DNA of 38,002 nt, from assembly GCA_900765575.1 (NCBI GenBank), contig CAAFRW010000153.1, forward strand, positions 1 through 38,002, given 5' to 3'. The DNA comes from Bacteroidaceae bacterium. GTDB taxonomy: Bacteria; Bacteroidota; Bacteroidia; Bacteroidales; Bacteroidaceae. The notes under the pieces are model-generated. The model was not told the origin of the DNA and ran no database searches. It worked only from the letters and a program-made list of their open reading frames with translations. Each line of letters begins with the position of its first letter. Position 1 is the stretch's first letter. A program made the position numbers and the translations under genes. Below, one piece after another: positions 16,478 to 24,864 of the stretch.

Positions 16478-18508
16478 TTATTGAGTGATAACTTTTGAGT
16501 TATCCGGATTCTTCCACCAATATAGTTCTTTTGTACCAAAGCTGGATGCCCAGGTTTTGAATTGGGGATAGGCCTCTAAAATACTTTTTTGTTCTTTTGG
16601 AATAAGGAAGTCGGCACCTCGTTTGGTTCCTACCTTGACACCACTCACCTGAAGTCCGGTCGGTAGATTTTCATTATTTACGTAATAGAGTCCTTCTTCC
16701 GGTCTGGACGCATCCGTGTCTTTCCCGAAATAAGAGGTATTCATCTTGCTTGTCGGAGGGAATTTTACAATATGGGCTTCTTTATCACGCCCCGTATTGG
16801 CAGAGATAATGATGAAAGGATTCATATTGTACTTATAATCCTGGTTCCAATAGGGACTATTGAAGAAAGGGGTAAATGCCTGTTCCGTATATTTCTCCCG
16901 TGCAACATTCATGGTTACGGTGAATGTCTGGTTTAGAGCGGTTTTATGATTGTCGAACAAAATAAAGGTCGGGTACTCTTGTCCCGGTTCTCTGTCTTTT
17001 CCTTCCATGTATTTGGAAGCGACGCCGTCCGATTCAATGGATATGTTTGAGATATCGCTATCCGGTATGCCTGTAAGCTGATAGCCGAAGCCGTTTGAGT
17101 TATTTGCACCGTCGTATTTAGGGGTAAAGGTATCTACAATCTTTACGACTTTGCTTGTTATGATGTTTTTGTAAATGTCGCGTTTATACTCTATCACCAC
17201 ATCATTCATATCATAATCTCCTTTAGACGGCCATAAGTCTTCAAAAGCTAATACGCCTTTAAAAGAGGTGTAGATATCACCAAGAGGTGCTTCCGGAAGT
17301 TCTTCTATACCGCCTGTTTCAACCGAATTACCATCGGTAAAGTCGAGATAGAATACCGCATCACCAAAGTTGCCTCTTCGGGTATTGTCTTTTGTAGGAG
17401 TAAAGTTGGTGGCGTCTTCCATACCGAAAGCAACTACCTGTCCCGACTGGTTCTTCAAAGCGATGGTACGGTGTTCCTTGCTCCGGTTTAAATCGCGGAT
17501 AGAATAGAATGTGCAGTTGTTGTTAAGTATAGCGGAAGTATTTTGGTTATAAGAAGATTCGATAAGGAACCAGGCAATACTTACTCCTGCCGGGAACTCT
17601 TTGACAAACTTCTCGCCATCCCAGTATTTTAAATCTACACGGTCGCCTGTATACATGCCACCCACTGTCGTGCCGGAATTACATATCTTTGATGAAATGC
17701 GTGGAAAGGCAATGATAGGAGTAATCTGAGAAACGTCGGTCGGTTTCTGGTTAGTAGGATAAGTAAAGTATCCTACGGTGTTTTGTTTTGCAGCTGTACT
17801 GCTCAGCATGACGAGTCCAATTTCGGTGGGTTTGGTAATATTGATTTCTATATTTACATTGTCGTCTACATATTGAGGATAAATATCTTCCATTGCAGCT
17901 CCTCCTCCCGGTTCAATAAATACCTTACGAATGTTATATAATAACTGGGCGTCTATCTCCGTAGAGGCAGAAGAAAGATAAGTAGGACAGCCTATTGAGG
18001 TCCAGTCGCCTAATATTTTAAAACCGTCGGGATAGGAATACCCGTTATTGGTAATGCTTCTGGTACTTTTCGTATTTCTTTGGCTTTGTATAAAAGCTTT
18101 TTGGTCAAAAGAAACTTTATTGTTTGCGATTTGTAGTTTAATAGGGCTTACCGTTCCCAGATAGTCCGAATAGAGATAGAGCTCTGTAAGATATGACGGG
18201 ATAGAGATGAAATCATTAAAAACACCCTTTTTGTCCGTTGCACCACGATAAACCGGTTCCTCTTTGGTTCTGACGAGGTTACCATACGCATCTTCAGAGA
18301 CCGGATTTTCGGCATATAACTCAAAAACCACTTGATAATTCAATCCATAGTCTAAATCGACCGTACAATTGGAAGAAGTGGTAAAGTCAAAGAACTCTTC
18401 GGCCGGCTTTACTTCCGGACCGTGATATAAATCTTTGTCCACACAACCGGCTAGCGAGAGTGCACAGAGCGCTCCCATGAGAATCTTTTTTGAGTAGTTC
18501 GTATACAT
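16478..18508 (-). CDS. LruC-domain surface lipoprotein
   Basis: 676-residue lipoprotein. Signal with lipobox LAGC puts the lipidated Cys at 22. The middle contains the LruC hallmark FEDLWPSKGDYDMNDVVIEY (about residues 430-450), an Asp/Asn-rich likely calcium-binding motif, followed by a long beta-rich region ending in GTKRGADFLIP and WWKNPDN. Proteins of this type in Bacteroidales are outer-membrane-anchored; their molecular function is not established. A TTTG/CAAAAGAA-type promoter-like pair lies upstream around 18538-18567 on the minus strand (weak). It converges on the GH2 gene; no operon partner. Confidence 0.85.
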   Translation of the reverse strand: MYTNYSKKILMGALCALSLAGCVDKDLYHGPEVKPAEEFFDFTTSSNCTVDLDYGLNYQVVFELYAENPVSEDAYGNLVRTKEEPVYRGATDKKGVFNDFISIPSYLTELYLYSDYLGTVSPIKLQIANNKVSFDQKAFIQSQRNTKSTRSITNNGYSYPDGFKILGDWTSIGCPTYLSSASTEIDAQLLYNIRKVFIEPGGGAAMEDIYPQYVDDNVNIEINITKPTEIGLVMLSSTAAKQNTVGYFTYPTNQKPTDVSQITPIIAFPRISSKICNSGTTVGGMYTGDRVDLKYWDGEKFVKEFPAGVSIAWFLIESSYNQNTSAILNNNCTFYSIRDLNRSKEHRTIALKNQSGQVVAFGMEDATNFTPTKDNTRRGNFGDAVFYLDFTDGNSVETGGIEELPEAPLGDIYTSFKGVLAFEDLWPSKGDYDMNDVVIEYKRDIYKNIITSKVVKIVDTFTPKYDGANNSNGFGYQLTGIPDSDISNISIESDGVASKYMEGKDREPGQEYPTFILFDNHKTALNQTFTVTMNVAREKYTEQAFTPFFNSPYWNQDYKYNMNPFIIISANTGRDKEAHIVKFPPTSKMNTSYFGKDTDASRPEEGLYYVNNENLPTGLQVSGVKVGTKRGADFLIPKEQKSILEAYPQFKTWASSFGTKELYWWKNPDNSKVITQ

Positions 18509-18545
18509 AAATGTTTTAATAAATTAGTTAAATGTGCAAAAGAAC

Positions 18546-18996
18546 GAATTAAAAACATTGAAACAAAATATTTAGGCATAAAAAGAACAGAAAGACAGAA
18601 CGATAGCATCTGATGTGAGAATTAAAGAGGAGGCTTTCTGGCATAATTTAGATTTCTCCTTTTGTAAGCTTCGTTTTCGAGCGTACTTTTTTCGTAGAGA
18701 GAAGTTCTTTCTTTTTTAACCGGATGGAAGAAAAACGTCTTCTTCCCTGGTGAAATTCTCTTTTTGCCTGTATAAAAAAGAGATTTCAAGAATATCCCTG
18801 TTTATCCGTTTCTTTTTGATTGAATATCTGCTATCTTTGCAACGTGAGCTATTCGTAAGTTTCTTTTATGGAAGGAACCTGTCTTCTACGAATGAGGTTG
18901 CTTCGGTCGCACTAAGGCAGGGCTGTTTAAAATGGGACGAAAAGAAGAAGTCGCAAAAAAATAAATGTAATCGTTTAACATAAACTGCAGATATAA
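18546..18996. other. Intergenic region between LruC gene and gmd
   Basis: About 450 bp between divergent genes. It holds the gmd promoter candidate (18832-18839) and about 150 nt of leader. The open frame at 18750-18983 (plus) has no ribosome site or domain and is probably chance. Confidence 0.5.
18832..18839 (+). promoter_or_regulatory. -7 element upstream of gmd
   Basis: TATCTTTG fits TAnnTTTG. It implies a 5' leader of about 150 nt for gmd-fcl. The -33 box is not clear: the nearest TTTG at 18815-18818 is only 13 bp away. Confidence 0.45.
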
Positions 18997-20082
18997 ATGG
19001 ATAAAATTGCATTGATTTCAGGTATTACGGGCCAGGACGGTTCGTTTCTAGCAGAGTTCTTATTGAGTAAAGGATACGAAGTACATGGTATTTTGCGTCG
19101 TTCGTCTTCGTTCAACACCGGGCGAATAGAACACTTGTATTTGGATGAATGGGTACGCGACATGAAGAAGGCCCGTTTGGTAAACTTACATTATGGTGAT
19201 ATGACGGACTCCAGTTCGTTGGTACGGATTATCCATGATATTCATCCGACTGAAATTTATAATTTGGCGGCACAGAGCCATGTAAAAGTATCGTTCGATG
19301 TGCCAGAGTATACCGCTGAGGCCGATGCCGTAGGTACATTGCGTTTACTGGAAGCGGTTCGTATTTGCGGATTGGAAAAGACTTGCCGTATTTATCAGGC
19401 TTCCACTTCCGAACTTTTCGGTAAGGTACAGGAAGTGCCGCAAAAAGAAACCACTCCTTTCTATCCCCGTTCGCCGTATGGAGTAGCCAAACAATATGGA
19501 TTCTGGATTACGAAGAACTATCGCGAAAGCTATGGCATGTTTGCGGTGAATGGCATTTTGTTTAATCATGAAAGTGAAAGGCGTGGCGAGACGTTTGTTA
19601 CCCGTAAGATTACGTTGGCGGCAGCACGTATTAAACAAGGATTCCAGGACAAGCTTTATCTGGGAAATCTGAATTCGTTGCGCGACTGGGGATATGCCAA
19701 AGATTATGTAGAATGTATGTGGCTTATCTTGCAACACGATGTGCCCGAAGACTTCGTTATCGCAACAGGCGAAATGCATACCGTACGTGAATTCTGTACA
19801 TTGGCTTTCCGCCATCTGGGTATTGAGCTGAGATGGGAAGGCGAAGGCGCCAATGAGAAAGGTATTGATGTGGCAACCGGTCGTGTGCTGGTAGAAGTGG
19901 ACCCGAAATATTTCCGTCCGTGTGAAGTAGAACAGCTGTTGGGCGACCCAACCAAAGCCAGAACCTTATTGGGATGGAATCCTACCAAGACTTCTTTCGA
20001 AGAACTGGTACGAATTATGGTAGAACATGATATGAAGTTTGTGCGGACGCTCTATTTGAAAGCTCAGCTGGAGGAGGACTAA
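18997..20082 (+). CDS. gmd: GDP-mannose 4,6-dehydratase
   Basis: 361-residue short-chain dehydrogenase making GDP-4-keto-6-deoxymannose from GDP-mannose in the cytoplasm, the committed step to GDP-L-fucose. The Rossmann motif GITGQDGSFLAEFL starts at residue 8, with the NADP-contacting RRSSSFNTGRIEHLY just after. The catalytic triad region shows ASTSELFG and the YxxxK motif in SPYGVAKQYGFW. It also has GDMTDSSSL, NHESERRGETFVTRKI (substrate loop) and LRDWGYAKDYVE, all characteristic of GMD. It is followed after 3 bp by fcl, so the two are co-translated. Very secure. Confidence 0.97.
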   Translation: MDKIALISGITGQDGSFLAEFLLSKGYEVHGILRRSSSFNTGRIEHLYLDEWVRDMKKARLVNLHYGDMTDSSSLVRIIHDIHPTEIYNLAAQSHVKVSFDVPEYTAEADAVGTLRLLEAVRICGLEKTCRIYQASTSELFGKVQEVPQKETTPFYPRSPYGVAKQYGFWITKNYRESYGMFAVNGILFNHESERRGETFVTRKITLAAARIKQGFQDKLYLGNLNSLRDWGYAKDYVECMWLILQHDVPEDFVIATGEMHTVREFCTLAFRHLGIELRWEGEGANEKGIDVATGRVLVEVDPKYFRPCEVEQLLGDPTKARTLLGWNPTKTSFEELVRIMVEHDMKFVRTLYLKAQLEED

Positions 20083-20085
20083 ACT

Positions 20086-21186
20086 ATGTTAGAGAAATCT
20101 GCAAAGATATATGTGGCAGGGCACCATGGGTTAGTAGGTTCCGCTATCTGGAATAACCTCCGGGAAAGAGGCTACACGAATCTGGTGGGGCGCAGCCACA
20201 AGGAACTCGATTTGTTGGACGGTGCGGCAGTCAAGGCGTTTTTCGATAAGGAACAACCCGATGCTGTAGTACTGGCAGCCGCTCATGTGGGAGGCATTAT
20301 GGCCAACCTGCACTATCGGGCCGACTTTATCTATCAGAATTTGCAAATACAGCAGAATGTGATAGGCGAGAGTTATAAGCATGGAGTGAAGAAACTCTTG
20401 TTTTTGGGAAGCACCTGCATTTATCCGCGCGAGGCGCCTCAACCGATGAAGGAGGAATCTTTGCTTACCTCACCGTTGGAATATACCAACGAACCGTATG
20501 CGATAGCTAAGATTGCCGGATTGAAGATGTGCGAAAGTTTTAACCTGCAATATGGTACCAACTATATAGCTGTGATGCCGACCAACCTTTATGGGCCGAA
20601 TGATAATTTCCATTTGGAGAACAGCCATGTGCTGCCTGCCATGATTCGGAAAATCCATTTGGCTAAGTGTCTGAATGAGGGAGACTGGACGGCCGTACGC
20701 AAGGACATCTCTTTACGTCCGGTAGAAGGAGTGGATGGTAATGCTACGGAAACGGACATTGTGGAGAAGTTAGCCAAATTCGGTATTACTTCCGAAGCGG
20801 TAACCTTGTGGGGAAGCGGTAAACCTTTGCGCGAATTCCTGTGGAGTGAGGAGATGGCTGATGCCAGTGTGCATGTGTTGCTTCATGTAGATTTTAAAGA
20901 TACCTACACTCCGGATACAAAGGAAATCCGCAATTGCCATATCAATGTGGGCACGGGTAAGGAGCTTACCATTAAAGAGTGTGCGGAAAAGATTAGAATG
21001 GAAATCGGCTTCAAGGGTGAACTTCGTTGGGACGCTTCCAAGCCGGACGGCACCATGAGAAAGCTGACCGATGTAACGAAGCTGCACCGTTTGGGCTGGC
21101 ATCATAAAGTGGAGATTGATGAAGGCATTCACCGGCTTTACGATTGGTACATGCAAGGTATTTGCGTAAATCATCAAACCGTTTGA
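20086..21186 (+). CDS. fcl: GDP-L-fucose synthase (epimerase/reductase)
   Basis: 366-residue NADPH-dependent 3,5-epimerase/4-reductase converting the Gmd product to GDP-L-fucose. It has Rossmann GHHGLVGSAI near residue 12, AAAHVGGIMAN, the catalytic FLGSTCIYPREAPQPM (Ser and Cys) and the YAIAK motif. It is longer than the roughly 320-residue enterobacterial WcaG because of an insertion around residues 195-225 (VRKDISLRPVEGVDG), which I take as a Bacteroidetes-type variant. It starts 3 bp after gmd. An intrinsic terminator follows, so manA is probably transcribed separately. Product feeds capsule, glycan or protein fucosylation. Confidence 0.96.
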   Translation: MLEKSAKIYVAGHHGLVGSAIWNNLRERGYTNLVGRSHKELDLLDGAAVKAFFDKEQPDAVVLAAAHVGGIMANLHYRADFIYQNLQIQQNVIGESYKHGVKKLLFLGSTCIYPREAPQPMKEESLLTSPLEYTNEPYAIAKIAGLKMCESFNLQYGTNYIAVMPTNLYGPNDNFHLENSHVLPAMIRKIHLAKCLNEGDWTAVRKDISLRPVEGVDGNATETDIVEKLAKFGITSEAVTLWGSGKPLREFLWSEEMADASVHVLLHVDFKDTYTPDTKEIRNCHINVGTGKELTIKECAEKIRMEIGFKGELRWDASKPDGTMRKLTDVTKLHRLGWHHKVEIDEGIHRLYDWYMQGICVNHQTV

Positions 21187-21195
21187 AAAAAGAAA

Positions 21196-21255
21196 GATTG
21201 CCCGGCATGAAGCACGGAGACGCGGTGAAAACACATGGCGGGCGAGTCTTTTTAT
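21196..21255 (+). terminator. Terminator after fcl
   Basis: An arm ending GCCCGGCATG (to 21209) pairs, with one mismatch, with CATGGCGGGC (21234-21243), and the duplex extends into ATT/GAGT. It is followed by CTTTTTATT. The loop of about 24 nt is long, so efficiency is uncertain. Confidence 0.6.
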
Positions 21256-21346
21256 TCGATAGTATGACTTGGAGAACATCCTTATAAACGGCAATAAGGC
21301 GTTTTGAATAAAGAATGAAGATTGAATAACTAAAAAAGAATGACGA

Positions 21347-22390
21347 ATGAATAATCCAGTGGTATTATATCCCCTATTGTTTGAAAATAACTTTCATACG
21401 ATGATATGGGGCGGTAATCGCCTGAAACCTGTGAAGAACTTGCCGGCCGATGAGGAACCGGTAGGAGAGAGCTGGGAAGTAAGTGCCGTGGATGGGAGTA
21501 AGTCGATTGTTCGGAATGGTCCGCTGGCCGGTTGGGATTTGGCCCAACTTACCAAAGAGTACGGACCCTTGTTGCTTGGCGAAAATGTGTATAAGAAATA
21601 TGGCGACAAGTTTCCTCTTTTAGTGAAGTTTATCGATGCAGCCAAAGACCTTTCCATACAGGTTCATCCTGACGATGTGCTTGCCAAAGAACGGCATAAC
21701 ACGTTTGGAAAAACAGAAATGTGGTACATTATCAAGGCTAAACCGGGAGCCAAACTCTATTCCGGATTCAAATCTCCCATTTCCCAATATGAATATGAAA
21801 AGCGCATAGAAGACCATTCTATTTGCAACGTGTTGGAAGAGCATGAGGTAAAGGCCGGAGACGTGTTTTTTATTCCGGCGGGGCGGGTACATGCCATTGG
21901 CGGCGGCATTTTGTTAGCCGAAATTCAGCAGAGCAGTGATGTCACTTACCGTATTTTCGATTATAACCGTCCCGGGTTGGACGGCAAGCCGCGCCAGTTG
22001 CATACGGAGATGGCAAAGGATGCGATAGATTATAAAGTATACGATGATTATCGGACACATTACGAACGAAGGCTGAATAAGCCTGTGCCCATTGTCGTGA
22101 ACGAGTTTTTTGTCGTCAAGCTATTGGAAGTAGACCGTGGTTTTCATCGTAAACTTTACAAATACGATTCGTTCATTGTGTATATGTGTATGGAGGGTAA
22201 TTGTACTATCCGTATCAACAGTACTCAGGGAGTGGGTAAAGATGCGATGCCTCCGGTAACGACCATCACGCTGACCGAAGGATACAGCTGCCTGATTCCG
22301 GCCTGCGTTGCCGATTTGCATGTCACGCCGTACAATCCGAACGGGCATACAAAGCTTTTGGAGGTATACATTGATAATCGTAATTTTTAG
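21347..22390 (+). CDS. manA: Mannose-6-phosphate isomerase, class I
   Basis: 347-residue zinc-dependent isomerase interconverting fructose-6-phosphate and mannose-6-phosphate; it opens the route to GDP-mannose and so supplies gmd-fcl. The cupin metal ligands are visible: SIQVHPDD (Gln and His, about residue 105), GKTEMWYIIKAKPGA (Glu) and PAGRVHAIGGG (His). The DYNRPG arginine motif follows at about 207. The short form resembles Bacillus-type ManA. Its stop overlaps the stop of the convergent tatC by four bases, leaving no space for a terminator between them. Confidence 0.95.
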   Translation: MNNPVVLYPLLFENNFHTMIWGGNRLKPVKNLPADEEPVGESWEVSAVDGSKSIVRNGPLAGWDLAQLTKEYGPLLLGENVYKKYGDKFPLLVKFIDAAKDLSIQVHPDDVLAKERHNTFGKTEMWYIIKAKPGAKLYSGFKSPISQYEYEKRIEDHSICNVLEEHEVKAGDVFFIPAGRVHAIGGGILLAEIQQSSDVTYRIFDYNRPGLDGKPRQLHTEMAKDAIDYKVYDDYRTHYERRLNKPVPIVVNEFFVVKLLEVDRGFHRKLYKYDSFIVYMCMEGNCTIRINSTQGVGKDAMPPVTTITLTEGYSCLIPACVADLHVTPYNPNGHTKLLEVYIDNRNF

Positions 22391-23196
22391 GAGTGACTCC
22401 GTTTCGTTTTAGAAGTACGTTTTACAATGAAGATACTGGCTTCGTAAAGCAGATACATGGGCAATGCCACCATAAGCAGTGTGAAGACGTCGGAGGTGGG
22501 AGTAATAATGGCGGCAATAACGAGAATCAGTACAATGGCATGACGGCGGTAACGACGCATGAACTCGGCTGTGAGAAATCCGAATTTTGCCAGCAACCAA
22601 CACAGAATGGGGATTTCGAATACAATGCCCATCATAAGGCTCATCATCATAAAAGTATCCATATAAGATTGCAGGGAAATCAGGTTCTCCACCTCTTCGC
22701 TTACCTGATAGGTGCCTAAAAAACGGAAGGTGAGCGGAAAGATAAGCAGGTAACAAAGGGCTGCTCCTAACAGGAACATGATGTAACCTCCTATTACCAG
22801 CCTGGTGGTATACTTCTTTTCGTTGGAATACAATGCGGGAGAGACGAAACGAAACAGTACATATAGTATATAAGGAGAAGCGCAAAAGGTTCCCGCATAC
22901 ATAGCGGCTTTCATGTGCATCACAAACTGGGTGGCCAGCCCCGTATTAATGAGATGTACGGAAAAGGCATCGAGCGTCGCACCGGAATCTGTTATCCAGC
23001 TACCGGCAAAGTCGAGAAGACGATAAGTGATAAAGTCATCCTGTTTGGGTGCCAGGATGAAGTCGAATAACTCTTCTTTGAATAAGAAAGCGATGATTCC
23101 GCATACAATGATGGCTACAGCTATCTTTATCAAGGAATCACGCAATTCATCCAGATGTTCCCAAAATGTTTTTCCCGTTGAATTCATTTTTACCAC
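22387..23196 (-). CDS. tatC: Twin-arginine translocase subunit TatC
   Basis: 269-residue six-helix membrane protein that recognises the twin-arginine signal of folded exported proteins. The N-terminus has FWEHLDELRDSLIKIA, the signal-peptide-contacting E-x-hydrophobic-R segment of TatC. The periplasmic loop and FCASPYILYVLFRFVSPALY segment follow, then FEIPILCWLLAKFG and a final pair with VILVIAAIITPTSDVFT. It follows tatA by 29 bp. Candidate substrates are encoded a few kb away (the aldo/keto reductase and polyferredoxin). Confidence 0.97.
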   Translation of the reverse strand: MVKMNSTGKTFWEHLDELRDSLIKIAVAIIVCGIIAFLFKEELFDFILAPKQDDFITYRLLDFAGSWITDSGATLDAFSVHLINTGLATQFVMHMKAAMYAGTFCASPYILYVLFRFVSPALYSNEKKYTTRLVIGGYIMFLLGAALCYLLIFPLTFRFLGTYQVSEEVENLISLQSYMDTFMMMSLMMGIVFEIPILCWLLAKFGFLTAEFMRRYRRHAIVLILVIAAIITPTSDVFTLLMVALPMYLLYEASIFIVKRTSKTKRSHS

Positions 23197-23225
23197 TTTC
23201 GTCTCTTTCGCGTGCGAGAGTTCTG

Positions 23226-23447
23226 TTATTCTTCTTTCTTTTTTTCAGCTTCTTCTTTTTGAACCGTATCTTGTGTCTTTTCCGAAGGAGCGTCGTTCCC
23301 GTTCATACCTTCTTTAAAACTGCGTACTCCCTTGCCGAGCCCTTTCATTAGTTCGGGTATCTTTTTGCCCCCGAAGAACAATAGTATAATCAGAGCGATA
23401 AACAGTATTTCCTGTCCTCCGATTCCCATAAATAGAGGTGTTATCAT
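23226..23447 (-). CDS. tatA: Twin-arginine translocase subunit TatA/E
   Basis: 73-residue pore-forming Tat component: one N-terminal helix (about 10-24, EILFIALIILLFF), hinge GGKKIPEL, an amphipathic helix to about residue 45 (MKGLGKGVRSFKEG), and a charged, disordered lysine/glutamate tail. It starts one base after the upstream S-component stop and precedes tatC by 29 bp. No separate tatB is seen, as is normal for a minimal TatAC system. Confidence 0.95.
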   Translation of the reverse strand: MITPLFMGIGGQEILFIALIILLFFGGKKIPELMKGLGKGVRSFKEGMNGNDAPSEKTQDTVQKEEAEKKKEE

Positions 23448-23448
23448 C

Positions 23449-23961
23449 TTATTTGTAGATTAAATGTTTGATAAATAAATAGCCCCCAATCACCTGTAAA
23501 GCCATGCCCGGCAACCCGATACGGAAATCTTGTACGGCGTTGAAAAAGTGACCGAACATAGCCCATTCGCCAAGTGTTCCTACTACTTGGTAAAAGAGTA
23601 CCACCATCAAGAGAATGGGTAATGAAATACGTTTGAAGCGATGAGCCGCGTAACCGGCAGCCATCGCCAACAGAACGGATTTTAACAGGATGGCGGGCAA
23701 TACCGCCGGAAGAGGCATGCCGAACAGGAGTGAATTGATGACCGGAGAAAGTATGGCTGTAAGAAGTCCCACTTTCCAACCGTATTTGTAGGCACCCACT
23801 AAGGTGAAGAAATAGATAGGCAGCCATGTGATGCCTCCTTGCGGAACAAGGTGGAACAGTTGAGGCAACGCTATATTTCCAACCATGAACAGTGCTGCGG
23901 CCAGGTACGTTTTAGTCTGGCTGTAGCCTAAAGAATAGAGTTTGACAGTTGTTGCTTGCAT
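23449..23961 (-). CDS. ECF-transporter S-component-like membrane protein
   Basis: 170-residue protein with about five or six hydrophobic helices. The pattern TKTYLAAALFMVGNIALPQ near residues 17-35 and a gated TWLPIYFFTLVGAYKYGWKVGLL segment resemble energy-coupling-factor S components (the substrate-binding subunit for a vitamin or small metabolite). The substrate is not readable. No ECF A/A'/T genes are present, so it would share a module encoded elsewhere. It is apparently co-transcribed with tatA and tatC (one-base spacing). The assignment is by fold pattern only. Confidence 0.65.
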   Translation of the reverse strand: MQATTVKLYSLGYSQTKTYLAAALFMVGNIALPQLFHLVPQGGITWLPIYFFTLVGAYKYGWKVGLLTAILSPVINSLLFGMPLPAVLPAILLKSVLLAMAAGYAAHRFKRISLPILLMVVLFYQVVGTLGEWAMFGHFFNAVQDFRIGLPGMALQVIGGYLFIKHLIYK

Positions 23962-24030
23962 AATATGCTACGTTTATTTTAAATTTTAATTTCTTTGTTT
24001 ATCGTTCTCTTATTGCTTCGAAACTCTCTA

Positions 24031-24367
24031 GGTTTATCCCCATTTCGTTCCTTTGCTTCCGGAGTTCCGTATCTCACAGTTTGTTTCGCTTTTCTTTTCG
24101 TTCGGAGCCTTTCTCTTGTCTCCAAGTTCTTTTACTTCACTTCGTTTCGTTTCTCTCGTTACTTTGGAATTTCTGGGTTTATCCCATTCGTTCCTTAGCT
24201 TCCGGAGTTCCGTATCTTACGGTTTGTTTCGTTTTTCTTTTTGTTCGGAGCCTTTCTATTGTCTCCAAGTTCTTTTACTTTACTTCGTTTTGGTTCTCCC
24301 GTTACTTTGGAATTTCCGGGTTTATTCCGTTTTGTTCCGTTTGCTTCCGGAGTTCTGTATCTCAGTT
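24031..24367 (+). repeat. Polypyrimidine tandem repeat, period 143-145 bp
   Basis: Unit 1 is 24031-24175, unit 2 is 24176-24318 and a partial unit 3 runs from 24319 to about 24367. Each contains GCTTCCGGAGTT, GTTCGGAGCCTTTCT, CTCCAAGTTCTTTTACTT and GTTACTTTGGAATTTC. The plus strand is very poor in A, so all three plus frames stay open by composition. The unit length is not a multiple of three, so the repeated amino-acid strings switch frame between units, which argues against coding. It lies between the DUF1893 and S-component genes and ends at a plus-strand terminator. Confidence 0.9.
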
Positions 24368-24371
24368 TTGT

Positions 24372-24415
24372 GCTCCCCTTTGCTCTATTAGAGAGAAGGG
24401 GAGCTTTTGCTTTTC
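24372..24415 (+). terminator. Intrinsic terminator at the end of the repeat block
   Basis: Stem GCTCCCCTT (24372-24380) with AAGGGGAGC (24396-24404), extended inside by CTCT/AGAG, followed by TTTTGCTTTTCTC. The T-tract is on the plus side only, so it would end a plus-strand transcript crossing the repeat, although no plus-strand gene is present there. Confidence 0.8.
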
Positions 24416-24417
24416 TC

Positions 24418-24864
24418 TTAAACCGACTTCGGAGGACTGACTCTTTCTTTACTTCGCAGATTTTCTATAAAAGTCTGTATGACTTGAAAGATTTCGTCTA
24501 CCGATTGCAGCGAATAGCTGGCTTTCTCTAGCGGACACCAGCCATCTTTTGCCCGGTTCTCAATGAAAGGCACCACTTTTCCGGCTTGGGTTTCTAACCC
24601 TGCTGCTTGCAATAGCTGGAGCGCGGGTTGACTGATGACATCGGCATGGAGCAACCGGACGTTTCCCAAAATCATCAATGCAGCCGCGGCTTTACCTACC
24701 ACCTTGTCCGCTACGATGGCTCCCTGTAAAAACGGAGCATCGTGCTGTAGCAAGTCGTATAGGTCGGCTACCCCTCTCTGCCTGAAGGTTCGTATTTCCG
24801 TACCGTGGGCTATTACACAGGAGTATTGTCCGGCATGCAGTGTTTCAGTGAGTTGTTCTATCAT
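24418..24864 (-). CDS. DUF1893-type protein
   Basis: 148-residue soluble protein. I chose the ATG at 24864, which overlaps the upstream reductase stop by four bases (ATGA); a longer frame to 24972 only reads through the reductase tail. The core has CVIAHGTEIRTFRQRGVADL, FLQGAIVADKVVGKAAAAL and VRLLHADVISQPALQLLQAAG, the pattern of the DUF1893 family (related to the cytidine-deaminase-like fold). It has ENRAKDGWCPLEKA near 115-128 with a conserved cysteine. Biochemical role unknown. Position suggests a function with the ferredoxin-type reductase. Confidence 0.8.
   Translation of the reverse strand: MIEQLTETLHAGQYSCVIAHGTEIRTFRQRGVADLYDLLQHDAPFLQGAIVADKVVGKAAAALMILGNVRLLHADVISQPALQLLQAAGLETQAGKVVPFIENRAKDGWCPLEKASYSLQSVDEIFQVIQTFIENLRSKERVSPPKSV

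Noticed and set aside
19345..19815. 156-codon minus frame inside gmd, and similar antisense frames inside fcl, manA, resB and nrfA
   Set aside because: All lie opposite strongly recognised genes and have no domain or start signal of their own.
23995..24531. Several overlapping plus-strand open frames of 67-119 codons
   Set aside because: They arise because the plus strand is nearly free of A in the 143-bp repeat block. The same peptide appears in different frames in successive units.
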